Below are positions 9,512 through 18,668 of a stretch of 64,000 bases of DNA, one piece after another; positions within the stretch are counted from its first letter, which is position 1, and the number at the start of each line of letters is the position of its first letter. The translations under genes and the position numbers were made by a program. The notes under the pieces are model-generated. The model saw only the letters and a list, made by a program, of their open reading frames with translations. It was not told the DNA's origin and did no database searches. The stretch is from CALKXV01 sp965228905 (GTDB taxonomy: Bacteria; Pseudomonadota; Alphaproteobacteria; Rhodobacterales; Rhodobacteraceae), in assembly GCA_965228905.1 (NCBI GenBank), contig CBDDII010000003.1, forward strand, positions 434,001-498,000. The letters run 5' to 3'.

Positions 9512-9534
9512 CCATCCAAGGCAGCGAGGACAAG

Positions 9535-10041
9535 ATGGCCGACACCAGTGGCATTCCGGGCAACGAGACGCTTCTCTTTCTGACAGACGAACAGTTGCGC
9601 AAGGGAATCGAGGCGATGTTCTTTGCTTACCGTGGCTTTACCTCGGACCCGGATCGCATCCTGACGGAAAAGGGATACGGTCGCGCCCATCATCGCGCCG
9701 TCCACTTCATCAACCGCACGCCGGGCACCACGGTGAACAACCTTTTGTCGATCCTCGGCGTGACCAAACAATCCCTGAACCGCGTCTTGCGTACCCTGAT
9801 CGAGGACGGGCTGGTTCAAAGCGAAGTCGGCACCCGTGACAAACGCGAAAGGCACCTGTATCTGACCGAGGCAGGTCAGGCATTGGAAAATGAATTGTCG
9901 AATGCTCAAAGGGAAAGAATGCGGTCGGCCTTCCGTCAGACGGGCCCCGAGGCCGTCGCGGGGTTTCGTCAGGTTCTCGAAGCCATGATGGACAGTGACA
10001 TGCACCGCCACTACGTGAAGCTGAAGGAAAACGAGGCGTGA
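9535..10041 (+). CDS. petP: MarR-family regulator, PetP-like
   Basis: 168 residues with a MarR winged helix (TTVNNLLSILGVTKQSLNRVLRTLIEDGLVQ, then DKRERHLYLTEAG for the wing). It overlaps the following response regulator by 4 bp. A MarR protein of this size coupled to an OmpR-type regulator matches petP-petR of Rhodobacter capsulatus, which are needed for cytochrome bc1 synthesis; the petABC genes are not in this window. ATG 9535 was chosen because homology starts there and the promoter lies just upstream; a much longer reading runs antisense through ilvE. Confidence 0.8.
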   Translation: MADTSGIPGNETLLFLTDEQLRKGIEAMFFAYRGFTSDPDRILTEKGYGRAHHRAVHFINRTPGTTVNNLLSILGVTKQSLNRVLRTLIEDGLVQSEVGTRDKRERHLYLTEAGQALENELSNAQRERMRSAFRQTGPEAVAGFRQVLEAMMDSDMHRHYVKLKENEA

Positions 10042-10739
10042 CAGACCCTGATGCCCACCTGTTGATCGTCGATGACGATGAACGCATCCGCGGGCTGTTG
10101 CAGAAATTCCTGATGCGGAACGGGTTCCTGGTGTCCATCGCCCGTGATGCGGCCCATGCCGAACGGGTGCTGAGCGGGCTGGATTTCGACCTGATCGTTC
10201 TGGATGTCATGATGCCCGGCGAGGATGGTGTGAGTTTCTGCAAGCGTCTTCGCGCCGAACGCGATGTTCCGATCCTTCTGCTGACCGCCAGGAACGAAAC
10301 CGCCGACCGGATTGCCGGGCTTGAGGCCGGGGCGGATGACTACCTGTCTAAACCCTTCGAACCGAAAGAACTTTTGCTCAGGATCAATTCTATCCTGCGC
10401 CGCGTGCCGCCGTCAGAACCGGCCGATACCTCGCCCAAGATGCTTTCGCTCGGGGCCTATCGTTACGACGTCGAAAAGGGCGTGATGTGGCATGGCGACC
10501 AGCCGGTGCGTCTGACCGCAACGGAATCCCAATTGATGCGCATCTTCTCGGCGCAACTGGGCGAACCGCTCAGCCGCACGAAACTTGTCGAAGACCTCGG
10601 GCGCGATGGCGGGCAAGCGCAGGAACGCGCGGTCGACGTCCAGATCACCCGCTTGCGCCGCAAGATCGAGGCCGATCCGAAACAGCCACGTTACCTGCAA
10701 ACCGTGCGCGGCTCGGGCTACATGCTGGCCTCAGATTAA
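10038..10739 (+). CDS. petR: OmpR-type response regulator, PetR-like
   Basis: 233 residues. Receiver domain with the acidic pocket DDDE near residue 12, the phospho-acceptor Asp56 in LIVLDVMMPG and Lys in DDYLSKPFEP. A C-terminal winged helix of the OmpR/PhoB type ends QTVRGSGYML. It starts at GTG 10038 in an overlap with petP, so the two are translationally coupled. No histidine kinase is adjacent, as in the Rhodobacter petPR case. The family call is certain; the petR name rests on the pairing. Confidence 0.85.
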   Translation: MTDPDAHLLIVDDDERIRGLLQKFLMRNGFLVSIARDAAHAERVLSGLDFDLIVLDVMMPGEDGVSFCKRLRAERDVPILLLTARNETADRIAGLEAGADDYLSKPFEPKELLLRINSILRRVPPSEPADTSPKMLSLGAYRYDVEKGVMWHGDQPVRLTATESQLMRIFSAQLGEPLSRTKLVEDLGRDGGQAQERAVDVQITRLRRKIEADPKQPRYLQTVRGSGYMLASD

Positions 10740-10741
10740 TC

Positions 10742-10957
10742 CTAGGAATTGCCAGCCCTGACATACGCGACGATGGCGTTCGCGTGGCCATGGCCAAGCC
10801 CGTTTTCGGATTTCAGGAAGCCCACGATTTCCATGTGCTTTTCGAAGGGTGCCTCGCGCGCGATCTTCAGCCAATGCTTGATGGGATGGCCGTACTTCTT
10901 TTCGATCGACGGGAAGTAGGATTGCGGGCCCTTGATCTTTTCCATGATGGCGCTCAT
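10742..10957 (-). CDS. DUF4287 small protein
   Basis: 71 residues: KIKGPQSYFPSIEKKYGHPIKHWLKI followed by HMEIVGFLKSENGLGHGHANAIVAYVRA, the DUF4287 pattern. It is convergent with petR, with only two bases between the stops. An internal Met5 is an alternative start. It is soluble and of unknown function. Confidence 0.8.
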   Translation of the reverse strand: MSAIMEKIKGPQSYFPSIEKKYGHPIKHWLKIAREAPFEKHMEIVGFLKSENGLGHGHANAIVAYVRAGNS

Positions 10958-11064
10958 TGCATGTGCTTTTTGCCATATTGCGCTGAGTAGTTTGGCCCCG
11001 CAAGCCCGCGCACATGCCGGAACCTACCATTGCGCTTCATCCGGCAATTTGCCACCTATGTGGC

Positions 11065-11991
11065 ATGACGCAGATCTATTGGAACGACGCATCCCTTGCG
11101 CATGTGACACCCCCCGGCCACCCCGAAAGGGTCGCCCGCGCCGAAGCGGTCAAAACGGCACTCGATCAGATGGACGGTCTGGACTGGCGTGATGCCAAAC
11201 CCGCCGACCGGGCCGAGGTCGAACGTTGCCACCCGGCGCGTTATTTCGACCGGATCGCCGCCGCCATCCCCGGCGACGGTTATGCCTCTCTTGACGCCGA
11301 CACCCATGTCTCGCCCGGCTCGCTCGACACCGCACTCCGTGCCGTCGGCGGATGCAACGCTGCCGTCGATGCCGTGCTTGCAGGCGAGGCCAAGACCGCC
11401 TTCAACGCCATGCGTCCCCCGGGCCATCACGCGGAAACCGAAACCGCCATGGGGTTCTGTCTGTTCGGCACGATCTCCATCGCCGCCAAGCGGGCGCTCG
11501 ATCACCATGGGCTCGAACGTGTCGCGGTTCTGGATTTCGACGTGCACCACGGCAATGGAACGCAGGACCTTTTGTGGAACGAACCCCGCACCCTGTTCTG
11601 CTGCTCGCACCAGATGCCGCTCTATCCCGGCACCGGGGCCAGCCACGAAACAGGCGCCCATGGCAATGTTCTGAACACACCTCTTGCCCCGATGACCGGC
11701 GGGATCGAAGCGCGGCGTGCCTGGGGTGACATCATCCTGCCCGCTGTGGACGATTTCGCCCCCGAACTGATCCTGATCTCCGCCGGTTTCGACGCCCATG
11801 CCGCCGACCCGCTGGCCAACCTCAACTGGGAGGTCGAGGATTTCGTCTGGATCACTCGCGCCATCTGCGAAGTGGCCGAGGCCCACGCGAAAGGCCGCGT
11901 GGTCTCGACACTGGAAGGCGGATATGATCTGGACGCGCTGGCGGCATCCACCGCCGGTCACGTTGCGGTTTTGCAGGAGCATGAAGGATGA
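11065..11991 (+). CDS. Histone-deacetylase-family zinc amidohydrolase
   Basis: 308 residues, arginase/deacetylase fold. The deacetylase signatures are complete: RPPGHHAE (His121-His122), DFDVHHGNGTQ (Asp157, Asp159, His161) and ISAGFDAH with the third metal ligand Asp. Bacterial relatives remove acetyl groups from small amides such as acetylpolyamines; the substrate here is unknown. I started at ATG 11065, where the family N-terminus (YWNDASLAHVTPPGHPE) begins. It overlaps xseB by 4 bp. Confidence 0.92.
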   Translation: MTQIYWNDASLAHVTPPGHPERVARAEAVKTALDQMDGLDWRDAKPADRAEVERCHPARYFDRIAAAIPGDGYASLDADTHVSPGSLDTALRAVGGCNAAVDAVLAGEAKTAFNAMRPPGHHAETETAMGFCLFGTISIAAKRALDHHGLERVAVLDFDVHHGNGTQDLLWNEPRTLFCCSHQMPLYPGTGASHETGAHGNVLNTPLAPMTGGIEARRAWGDIILPAVDDFAPELILISAGFDAHAADPLANLNWEVEDFVWITRAICEVAEAHAKGRVVSTLEGGYDLDALAASTAGHVAVLQEHEG

Positions 11992-12230
11992 GCGATACGC
12001 CCGTCGACAAGATGAGCTTTGAAGACGCGATGAAGGAACTCGAAGCCGTCGTCGGCAAGCTGGAAAGCGGCGACGTGCCGCTTGAGGATTCGATCCGCCT
12101 TTACGAACGCGGCGCGGCTTTGAAAGAACATTGCCAGAAGAAACTTGCCGAGGCCGAAGAAAAGGTCGCCAAGATCACGCTGGACGGCGACGGCAATCCC
12201 AAGGGGACCGAAGCGGTCGATCTCGCGTGA
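11988..12230 (+). CDS. xseB: Exodeoxyribonuclease VII small subunit
   Basis: 80 residues. SFEDAMKELEAVVGKLESGDVPLEDSIRLYERG is the XseB signature. It is a helical partner of XseA in degrading single-stranded DNA; XseA is not in the window. It overlaps the deacetylase gene upstream by 4 bp and ispA downstream by 4 bp, the common alphaproteobacterial xseB-ispA-dxs arrangement. Confidence 0.95.
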   Translation: MSDTPVDKMSFEDAMKELEAVVGKLESGDVPLEDSIRLYERGAALKEHCQKKLAEAEEKVAKITLDGDGNPKGTEAVDLA

Positions 12231-13093
12231 CTTTCGAAGAGGCGCTCGCGTACCGCGCCAAACAGATCAGAGGCATGTTGTTGCAAACCATCGGCGGCTT
12301 TCACGAGTCTGCCGTCAAGGATGCCATGTATTATGCGCTCGAAGGCGGCAAGTGCCTGCGCGGTTTTCTGGTGATGGAGAGCGCAGCCCTTTTCGGTGTG
12401 CGCCACACTCTGTCAGGGTTCCCCGCTGCCGCGGTCGAAGCGATGCACGCCTATAGCCTTGTTCACGACGATTTGCCTTCGATGGATGACGATGATCTCA
12501 GGCGCGGGCGACCCACCCTGCATGTAAAATGGGACGAAGCCACCGCCGTTCTGGCCGGTGATGCCTTGCAGGCCTATGCCTTCGAATTCGTCACCAACGG
12601 CGGGCTGCCTGCCGAAATCAAAGTAGAGCTTGCCAACTCACTGGCCTGGGCGGCTGGAGGGCGCGGCATGGTGCGGGGGCAGGCGCTGGATATTGCCGCC
12701 GAAACCGCCGTGGTGCCGCAAACGCTGGAGGAAATCATCGAATTGCAGACATTGAAGACGGGGGCGCTGATCCGCTGGTCAGCAACGGCAGGCCCTGTGA
12801 TGGCGGAGGCCGACCCTGGACCGCTCATAGGATATGCCGAAGCCCTCGGTCTCGCCTTCCAGATCGCCGACGACATTCTGGACGTCGAAGGCGATGAGGC
12901 AAAGGCCGGCAAACGGCTTGGCAAGGACGAAGGCGCAGGAAAGGCAACGTTTGTTTCGCTTCTGGGTCTCGACGGGGCAAAGAAAAAGGCGCGGGAATTG
13001 GTCGCAGACGCCATCGACGCGCTGTGCATATATGATGCACAAGCGGACAACCTGAGAGACGCCGCCCGATTTGTAATCTCGCGCGAGTTCTGA
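12227..13093 (+). CDS. ispA: Short-chain polyprenyl diphosphate synthase (farnesyl/geranylgeranyl)
   Basis: 288 residues. It condenses IPP with allylic diphosphates. Both aspartate-rich motifs are present: HDDLPSMDDDD (residues 80-90) and QIADDILD (about 206-213), with GGKCLR and the KTG motif between them. It starts at GTG 12227 inside the xseB stop (GTGA), so the two are translationally coupled. dxs follows after 14 bp. Chain length (C15 or C20) cannot be fixed by eye. Confidence 0.93.
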   Translation: MTFEEALAYRAKQIRGMLLQTIGGFHESAVKDAMYYALEGGKCLRGFLVMESAALFGVRHTLSGFPAAAVEAMHAYSLVHDDLPSMDDDDLRRGRPTLHVKWDEATAVLAGDALQAYAFEFVTNGGLPAEIKVELANSLAWAAGGRGMVRGQALDIAAETAVVPQTLEEIIELQTLKTGALIRWSATAGPVMAEADPGPLIGYAEALGLAFQIADDILDVEGDEAKAGKRLGKDEGAGKATFVSLLGLDGAKKKARELVADAIDALCIYDAQADNLRDAARFVISREF

Positions 13094-13107
13094 TTAACGA
13101 GGTCGCC

Positions 13108-15033
13108 ATGTCGAACCGCCCTGAAACCCCCGTCCTGGACCGCATTTCGGTTCCCGCCGACCTGAAAAAGCTGTCGGATGCCGAGTTGCACAAACTCGCC
13201 CACGAGCTTCGCGCCGAAACGATCAGCGCCGTTTCGGAAACCGGCGGGCATCTCGGCGCGGGCCTGGGCGTGGTAGAGCTGACCGTGGCACTTCACGCGG
13301 TCTTCGATACGCCCAAGGACAAGCTGATCTGGGACGTCTCGCACCAGTGCTATCCGCACAAGATCCTGACCGGTCGCCGTGACCGCATCCGCACCCTACG
13401 CCAGAAGGACGGGCTGTCGGGCTTCACCAAGCGGACCGAAAGCGCCTTCGATCCCTTCGGCGCCGCCCATAGCTCGACCTCGATTTCGGCGGGCCTCGGT
13501 TTCGCCGTCGCCCGCGATCTGGGCGGGTCGTGCGAAACCGGGCTTGGCGATGCAATCGCCGTGATCGGCGACGGGGCCATCAGCGCCGGCATGGCCTACG
13601 AGGCTTTGAACAACGCAGGTCACCTGAAAAAGCGCCTGATCGTGATCCTGAACGACAACGAAATGTCCATTGCCCCGCCCGTGGGTGCCATGTCATCGTA
13701 CCTGTCGCGCCTCTATGCGGGCGATCCGTTCCAGGAACTGAAATCGGCGGCCAAGGGCGCGGTCAGCCTCTTGCCGGAACCCTTCCGCGAAGGTGCGAAA
13801 CGCGCCAAGGACATGCTGAAACACTCGGTCGTCGGCGGCACCCTGTTCGAGGAACTGGGCTTTTCCTACCTCGGCCCGATCGACGGCCACGACCTCGATC
13901 AGCTTCTGCCCGTGTTGCGCACTGTGAAAGACCGCGCAACCGGCCCGATCCTGATCCATGCCATCACCAAGAAAGGCAAGGGATACGCCCCCGCCGAGGA
14001 AGCCCGCGACAAGGGCCACGGGGTTGCGAAGTTCGACGTGGTGACGGGCGAGCAGAAGAAATCGCCCAGCAATGCGCCGTCATACACCAAGGTTTTCGCC
14101 AACGCCCTGATCGACGAGGCCAGTCGCGACGACAAGATCGTCGCCGTCACCGCCGCCATGCCCGATGGCACGGGGCTCGATCTGTTCGGTCAGCGGTTTC
14201 CCACGCGCACCTTCGACGTCGGCATCGCGGAACAGCACGCGGTGACCTTTTGCGGCGGTCTTGCGGCGGGCGGGATGAAACCGTTCTGTGCGATCTACTC
14301 GACCTTCCTGCAACGGGGCTACGATCAGATCGTCCACGACATCGCCCTGCAAAACCTGCCGGTTCGCTTCGCTATCGACCGCGCCGGTCTGGTCGGCGCT
14401 GACGGCGCCACACATGCCGGTGCCTTCGACATCGCTTACCTGACTTGCCTGCCGAACATGGTCGTCATGGCCGCAGCGGACGAGGCCGAACTGGTCCACA
14501 TGGTCGCCACCGCCACGGCCTATGGCGACGGCCCGATTGCCTTCCGCTATCCGCGCGGCGAAGGCGTGGGCGTCGACCTGCCCGAACACGGCGAGGTTCT
14601 GGAAATCGGCAAAGGCCGCATCGTGAAAGATGGCAAAGGCGTTGCAATCCTGTCTTTTGGCACGCGCCTGTCCGAAGTCGAAGCAGCCGCCGACGCCCTT
14701 GCCGCGCGCGGCATCACGCCCACGATTGCCGACGCGCGTTTTGCCAAGCCGCTGGATCGCGAACTGATTTTGTCTCTTGCCGCGAAGCACGACGCCCTGA
14801 TCACGATTGAAGAAGGCGCGGTCGGCGGTTTTGGCAGCCACGTCGCACATCTTCTGGCCGAGGAAGGTGTCTTCGATGGTGGCCTGACCTATCGCTCGAT
14901 GACCTTCCCGGACATCTACATCGATCAGTCCAGCCCGCGCGACATGTATGAACAGGCGGGGCTCAATGCCGCGCAGATCGAAGCGAAGGTGCTTGAGGTC
15001 ATGGGCGTCGCGGCTCTTTCGAAACGTGCCTGA
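13108..15033 (+). CDS. dxs: 1-deoxy-D-xylulose-5-phosphate synthase
   Basis: First and flux-setting step of the MEP pathway: thiamine-diphosphate-dependent condensation of pyruvate and glyceraldehyde 3-phosphate. 641 residues, full length. The ThDP motif GDGAISAGMAYEALN starts at residue 154 and ends with the Asn of ILNDN. SETGGHLGAGLG near residue 44 and the pyrimidine-domain DVGIAEQHAVTFCGGLA are also present. The third, transketolase-C domain completes it. It is the end of the xseB-ispA-dxs operon. Confidence 0.97.
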   Translation: MSNRPETPVLDRISVPADLKKLSDAELHKLAHELRAETISAVSETGGHLGAGLGVVELTVALHAVFDTPKDKLIWDVSHQCYPHKILTGRRDRIRTLRQKDGLSGFTKRTESAFDPFGAAHSSTSISAGLGFAVARDLGGSCETGLGDAIAVIGDGAISAGMAYEALNNAGHLKKRLIVILNDNEMSIAPPVGAMSSYLSRLYAGDPFQELKSAAKGAVSLLPEPFREGAKRAKDMLKHSVVGGTLFEELGFSYLGPIDGHDLDQLLPVLRTVKDRATGPILIHAITKKGKGYAPAEEARDKGHGVAKFDVVTGEQKKSPSNAPSYTKVFANALIDEASRDDKIVAVTAAMPDGTGLDLFGQRFPTRTFDVGIAEQHAVTFCGGLAAGGMKPFCAIYSTFLQRGYDQIVHDIALQNLPVRFAIDRAGLVGADGATHAGAFDIAYLTCLPNMVVMAAADEAELVHMVATATAYGDGPIAFRYPRGEGVGVDLPEHGEVLEIGKGRIVKDGKGVAILSFGTRLSEVEAAADALAARGITPTIADARFAKPLDRELILSLAAKHDALITIEEGAVGGFGSHVAHLLAEEGVFDGGLTYRSMTFPDIYIDQSSPRDMYEQAGLNAAQIEAKVLEVMGVAALSKRA

Positions 15034-15045
15034 TCCTCAGATCAG
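15030..15045. terminator. Small hairpin across two convergent stop codons
   Basis: CTGATC, loop CTCA, GATCAG. The dxs and exoD stops are three bases apart and both lie in this hairpin. There is no U-run, so terminator activity is uncertain. Confidence 0.3.
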
Positions 15046-15624
15046 CCAGATTGCCAACCCGCCCAAGGTGGCAAGATAGGCATAGCCAACCAACATCCAA
15101 ACCCCGTCACGGGCCATCAGGCCAAGCGCAAGCGCGGCTATGCCGAAAGCGGTGACCGTCGTGAACATGGGCAGAAGCTCAAGCAGCGGCCATGTCATGA
15201 CAACGGCAAGGATGGCCAGCAGCCCGAACAGGCTGAACGGGGGCCGCGCGAGGAAATCCAGACGCACGGACGTATGACGGTCAATGAAACGCGCGGGCCG
15301 GTCGGCGCGTTCGATGCTGCGCGAGAACCGGTCGGCATCCACCGACTTCCGAAGTATCCACCCCGGCAACCAAAGATGGCTACGCCCGACGGCCCACTGC
15401 CCGACAATCAATCCAATGGTGATCGCGGCAATGGTCGGCACAGTCGGGATCGCAGACAGGGGCGTAATCACCAGAAGTGACGCAAGAAGCAGCGGCATAC
15501 TGAACGATTTGTGACCCGCCGCCTGCACCATGTCGCGCACCGATACGCGCTGGCCGTCACCGGCCTTGCGCAACCGCGCCAGCAGGGATTGTATCGGGTC
15601 TTCGCTAAAGATTGCCGCTGTCAT
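15037..15624 (-). CDS. ExoD-family exopolysaccharide synthesis membrane protein
   Basis: 195 residues with about four or five membrane segments. The N-terminal VSVRDMVQAAGHKSFSMPLLLASLLVITPLSAIPTVPTI is the ExoD signature. ExoD was described in Rhizobium as affecting exopolysaccharide and alkali tolerance; its molecular function is unknown. It is followed on the same strand by nothing related and converges on dxs. Confidence 0.88.
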   Translation of the reverse strand: MTAAIFSEDPIQSLLARLRKAGDGQRVSVRDMVQAAGHKSFSMPLLLASLLVITPLSAIPTVPTIAAITIGLIVGQWAVGRSHLWLPGWILRKSVDADRFSRSIERADRPARFIDRHTSVRLDFLARPPFSLFGLLAILAVVMTWPLLELLPMFTTVTAFGIAALALGLMARDGVWMLVGYAYLATLGGLAIWLI

Positions 15625-15664
15625 GCGCGGTCAACCCGCCTGGGGGGCTTGGGTTCCCGAAGGC

Positions 15665-16519
15665 TTACTCGGCCTCGCGCAGGATCATCGACGTTCGATG
15701 CGCCCGGTAACTCGGATAGGCTGGCTTTACCTCATCGGGGTTCGGCGCAGGCGACAGCGCATCCAGCTTGGCTTCGATCATTTCAAGCCGGGCGATCATC
15801 TCGTCGCGGTAGACTTCCGTTGCTTCCCCTTCCTCGTCGCCATGCGCTTCCTGCATCGAGTTGACGATAAGGCCGACGATCAGGTTCACCACGGCAAAGG
15901 TCGTGATCAGGATGAAGGGAACGAAGAACGCCCAGGCATAGGGAAATACCTCCATCACCGGGCGCACGATTCCCATGGACCAACTTTCCAGCGTCATGAT
16001 CTGGAACAATGAAAACGCCGAATGCCCAAGGGTGCCGAACCAAATCGGAAAGGCATCTCCGAACAGCTTGGTCGCAATCACCGCGGCGATGTAGAAAATC
16101 AGTGCCATCAGGGCAAAGACCGAGGCCATGCCGGGCAGGGCCGTCACGAACCCTTCGACCACCCGGCGCAGGCGCGGCACCGCCGAAACAAGGCGCAACA
16201 CCCGTAGGATTCGCAGTGCGCGCAATACCGACAGCCCGGCTCCCGCCGGGACATAGGAAATCGCGACCACCGCGAAATCAAAGATGTTCCAGCCCGAGCG
16301 AAAGAACCGCCCACGTCTGGCAAACAGCTTCAGCGTCAGTTCCGTTGTGAAAATCGCAAGGCAAACCTGGTCCAGGCCATGCACGATGGTTCCATATTCC
16401 GCCATCGTGGATTTCGAAGTCTCGAACCCAAGGATGATCGCGTTGAACACGATCACGCCGATAATCAGCGCCTGAAACCGAGAGGATTCAATAACTTCCG
16501 TGATCTTGTCGCGCAGCAT
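15665..16519 (-). CDS. Voltage-gated sodium channel, NaChBac/NavSp type (copy 1)
   Basis: 284 residues, one six-helix channel subunit that should form homotetramers. The S4 voltage sensor has four arginines spaced every third residue (Arg100, 103, 106, 109). The selectivity filter is TLESW (residues 176-180), the bacterial sodium filter. A C-terminal acidic coiled-coil region (EAHGDEEGEATEVYRDEMIARLEMIEAKLDAL) suits tetramer formation. I chose ATG 16519; a TTG at 16528 is possible. NavSp from a related roseobacter is a characterised family member. A close paralogue lies directly upstream. Confidence 0.93.
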   Translation of the reverse strand: MLRDKITEVIESSRFQALIIGVIVFNAIILGFETSKSTMAEYGTIVHGLDQVCLAIFTTELTLKLFARRGRFFRSGWNIFDFAVVAISYVPAGAGLSVLRALRILRVLRLVSAVPRLRRVVEGFVTALPGMASVFALMALIFYIAAVIATKLFGDAFPIWFGTLGHSAFSLFQIMTLESWSMGIVRPVMEVFPYAWAFFVPFILITTFAVVNLIVGLIVNSMQEAHGDEEGEATEVYRDEMIARLEMIEAKLDALSPAPNPDEVKPAYPSYRAHRTSMILREAE

Positions 16520-16600
16520 TCTGGACAAACCGATAAAATCTTTTGTCCGCGATATCGCGACAATACGAGTTAAATTGCACGGATTTGGGGCAAATTCGCC

Positions 16601-17374
<774 letters not shown>

Positions 17375-17434
17375 GGAAACCTCTTTGATGGTGACCACTT
17401 CCATATGGCGCAGCCATCGACGGGTGCAAGGTGT

Positions 17435-18277
17435 TTAGCCGCCTTCAGCCGTCAACAACGCGGCAAGCCCCGCCTTGTAGTCGGGATAGAGCAATTTCAC
17501 GCCCAACTCCTCCTTGATCCGATCATTCCGAACCCGCTTGGATTCGGCATAGAAACTCCGTGCCATGGGAGTCATCTCGGCCTCGTCAAACGGCACGGCG
17601 GGCGGGATCGGCAAGCCCAAAAGATGCGCGGCATGTTCGATCACGTCCTGAGGCGGCGCGGGATCGTCGTCGCAGACATTGTAGATCGCACCCGGATTGG
17701 GCTGCCGGATCGACGCCTCCAGAACCTGCGCGATATCCTCGACGTGGATGCGGCTGAACACCTGGCCTTCCTTGATGATCCGCCGCGCCGTGCCGGAACG
17801 CACCTTGGCAAAAGGACCACGCCCCGGTCCATAGATCCCCGCTAGCCGAAAGATGTGCAACGGCAGGTCAAGCGCCTGCCATGCCGCCTCGGCCGCAACC
17901 CGCGCCTGCCCGCGTTTGGTCGCTGGCGTCAGGGCGGCATTTTCATCGACCCACCCCCCCTGATGGTCGCCATATACCCCGGTGGTGGACAGATAGCCGA
18001 CCCATTCCAGATGACGCGCGGATTGGAACGCGGCCCCCGCCTCGGCCAGAACCGGATCGTCCGCCCCGGCGGGCGCCACGCTGGTCAGCACATGGGAAGC
18101 CTCGCCAATCGGAAGGGAACTCCCAGGCCAGATCAATGGCTCCACACCTTCCGACTTCAGCACCTCGGCCTTGTCGTTCGACCGCGTCGTGCCGATCACT
18201 CGCCAACCGTCTTTCAAAAGGTGCGGCGCAAGGGCGCGGGCGGAAAACCCGTGCCCGATGGACAGGAGCGTTTTCAC
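17435..18277 (-). CDS. NAD(P)-dependent epimerase/SDR family protein, YeeZ-like
   Basis: 280 residues, Rossmann fold. The nucleotide loop is degenerate (SIGHGFSARALAPHL), and YLSTTGVYGDHQGGWVDE corresponds to the catalytic region of extended SDR enzymes (Ser-Thr-Thr, Tyr). FRLAGIYGPGRGP is the usual downstream motif. The substrate is unknown. Its start overlaps the end of the SelW-like gene by 4 bp, so they form a two-gene unit. Confidence 0.82.
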   Translation of the reverse strand: MKTLLSIGHGFSARALAPHLLKDGWRVIGTTRSNDKAEVLKSEGVEPLIWPGSSLPIGEASHVLTSVAPAGADDPVLAEAGAAFQSARHLEWVGYLSTTGVYGDHQGGWVDENAALTPATKRGQARVAAEAAWQALDLPLHIFRLAGIYGPGRGPFAKVRSGTARRIIKEGQVFSRIHVEDIAQVLEASIRQPNPGAIYNVCDDDPAPPQDVIEHAAHLLGLPIPPAVPFDEAEMTPMARSFYAESKRVRNDRIKEELGVKLLYPDYKAGLAALLTAEGG

Positions 18278-18561
18278 GTCTCGCCCTTCGTCCGGTCCAG
18301 ATGCCCAAGGTCACGGTCAGGCCAGACGCGATCCCGCACCCGGCGCTTCAATTCCTTCGCATCGGGAAACCCGCCATCCACCGTGCGATCCCAGATCACC
18401 TCGCCATTCACCGTGATCACAAATACCCCGCCTCGCGCCGGAACAAGCGTCACGCTGCCCAGATCCTCGCCAAAGCTCGACAACAACTCCTGCGCCATCC
18501 AGCCGCTGCGCAACAGCCAGTTGCACAGGGTGCAATAGGTGATCGTGATTTCAGGTTTCAT
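18274..18561 (-). CDS. SelT/SelW/SelH (Rdx) family redox protein, cysteine form
   Basis: 95 residues. ITYCTLCNWLLRSGWMAQELL gives the CxxC redox motif of the Rdx thioredoxin-like family at residues 10-13; GGVFVITVNGEVIWDR is the typical second half. Vertebrate relatives carry selenocysteine at the second position; here it is Cys. It probably acts as a thiol redox protein. It is translated just ahead of the SDR gene and diverges from ade. Confidence 0.85.
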   Translation of the reverse strand: MKPEITITYCTLCNWLLRSGWMAQELLSSFGEDLGSVTLVPARGGVFVITVNGEVIWDRTVDGGFPDAKELKRRVRDRVWPDRDLGHLDRTKGET

Positions 18562-18668
18562 GGCTCGAAGATGCCCGAAATCCAGTGCAGATCAAGCGGT
18601 TCGCGAAAGAACCGCGCGTTCTTGAAGGGGGGGTTGCGAAGCCCGCCCGAAAGGTGTCAGTTCTGGGG

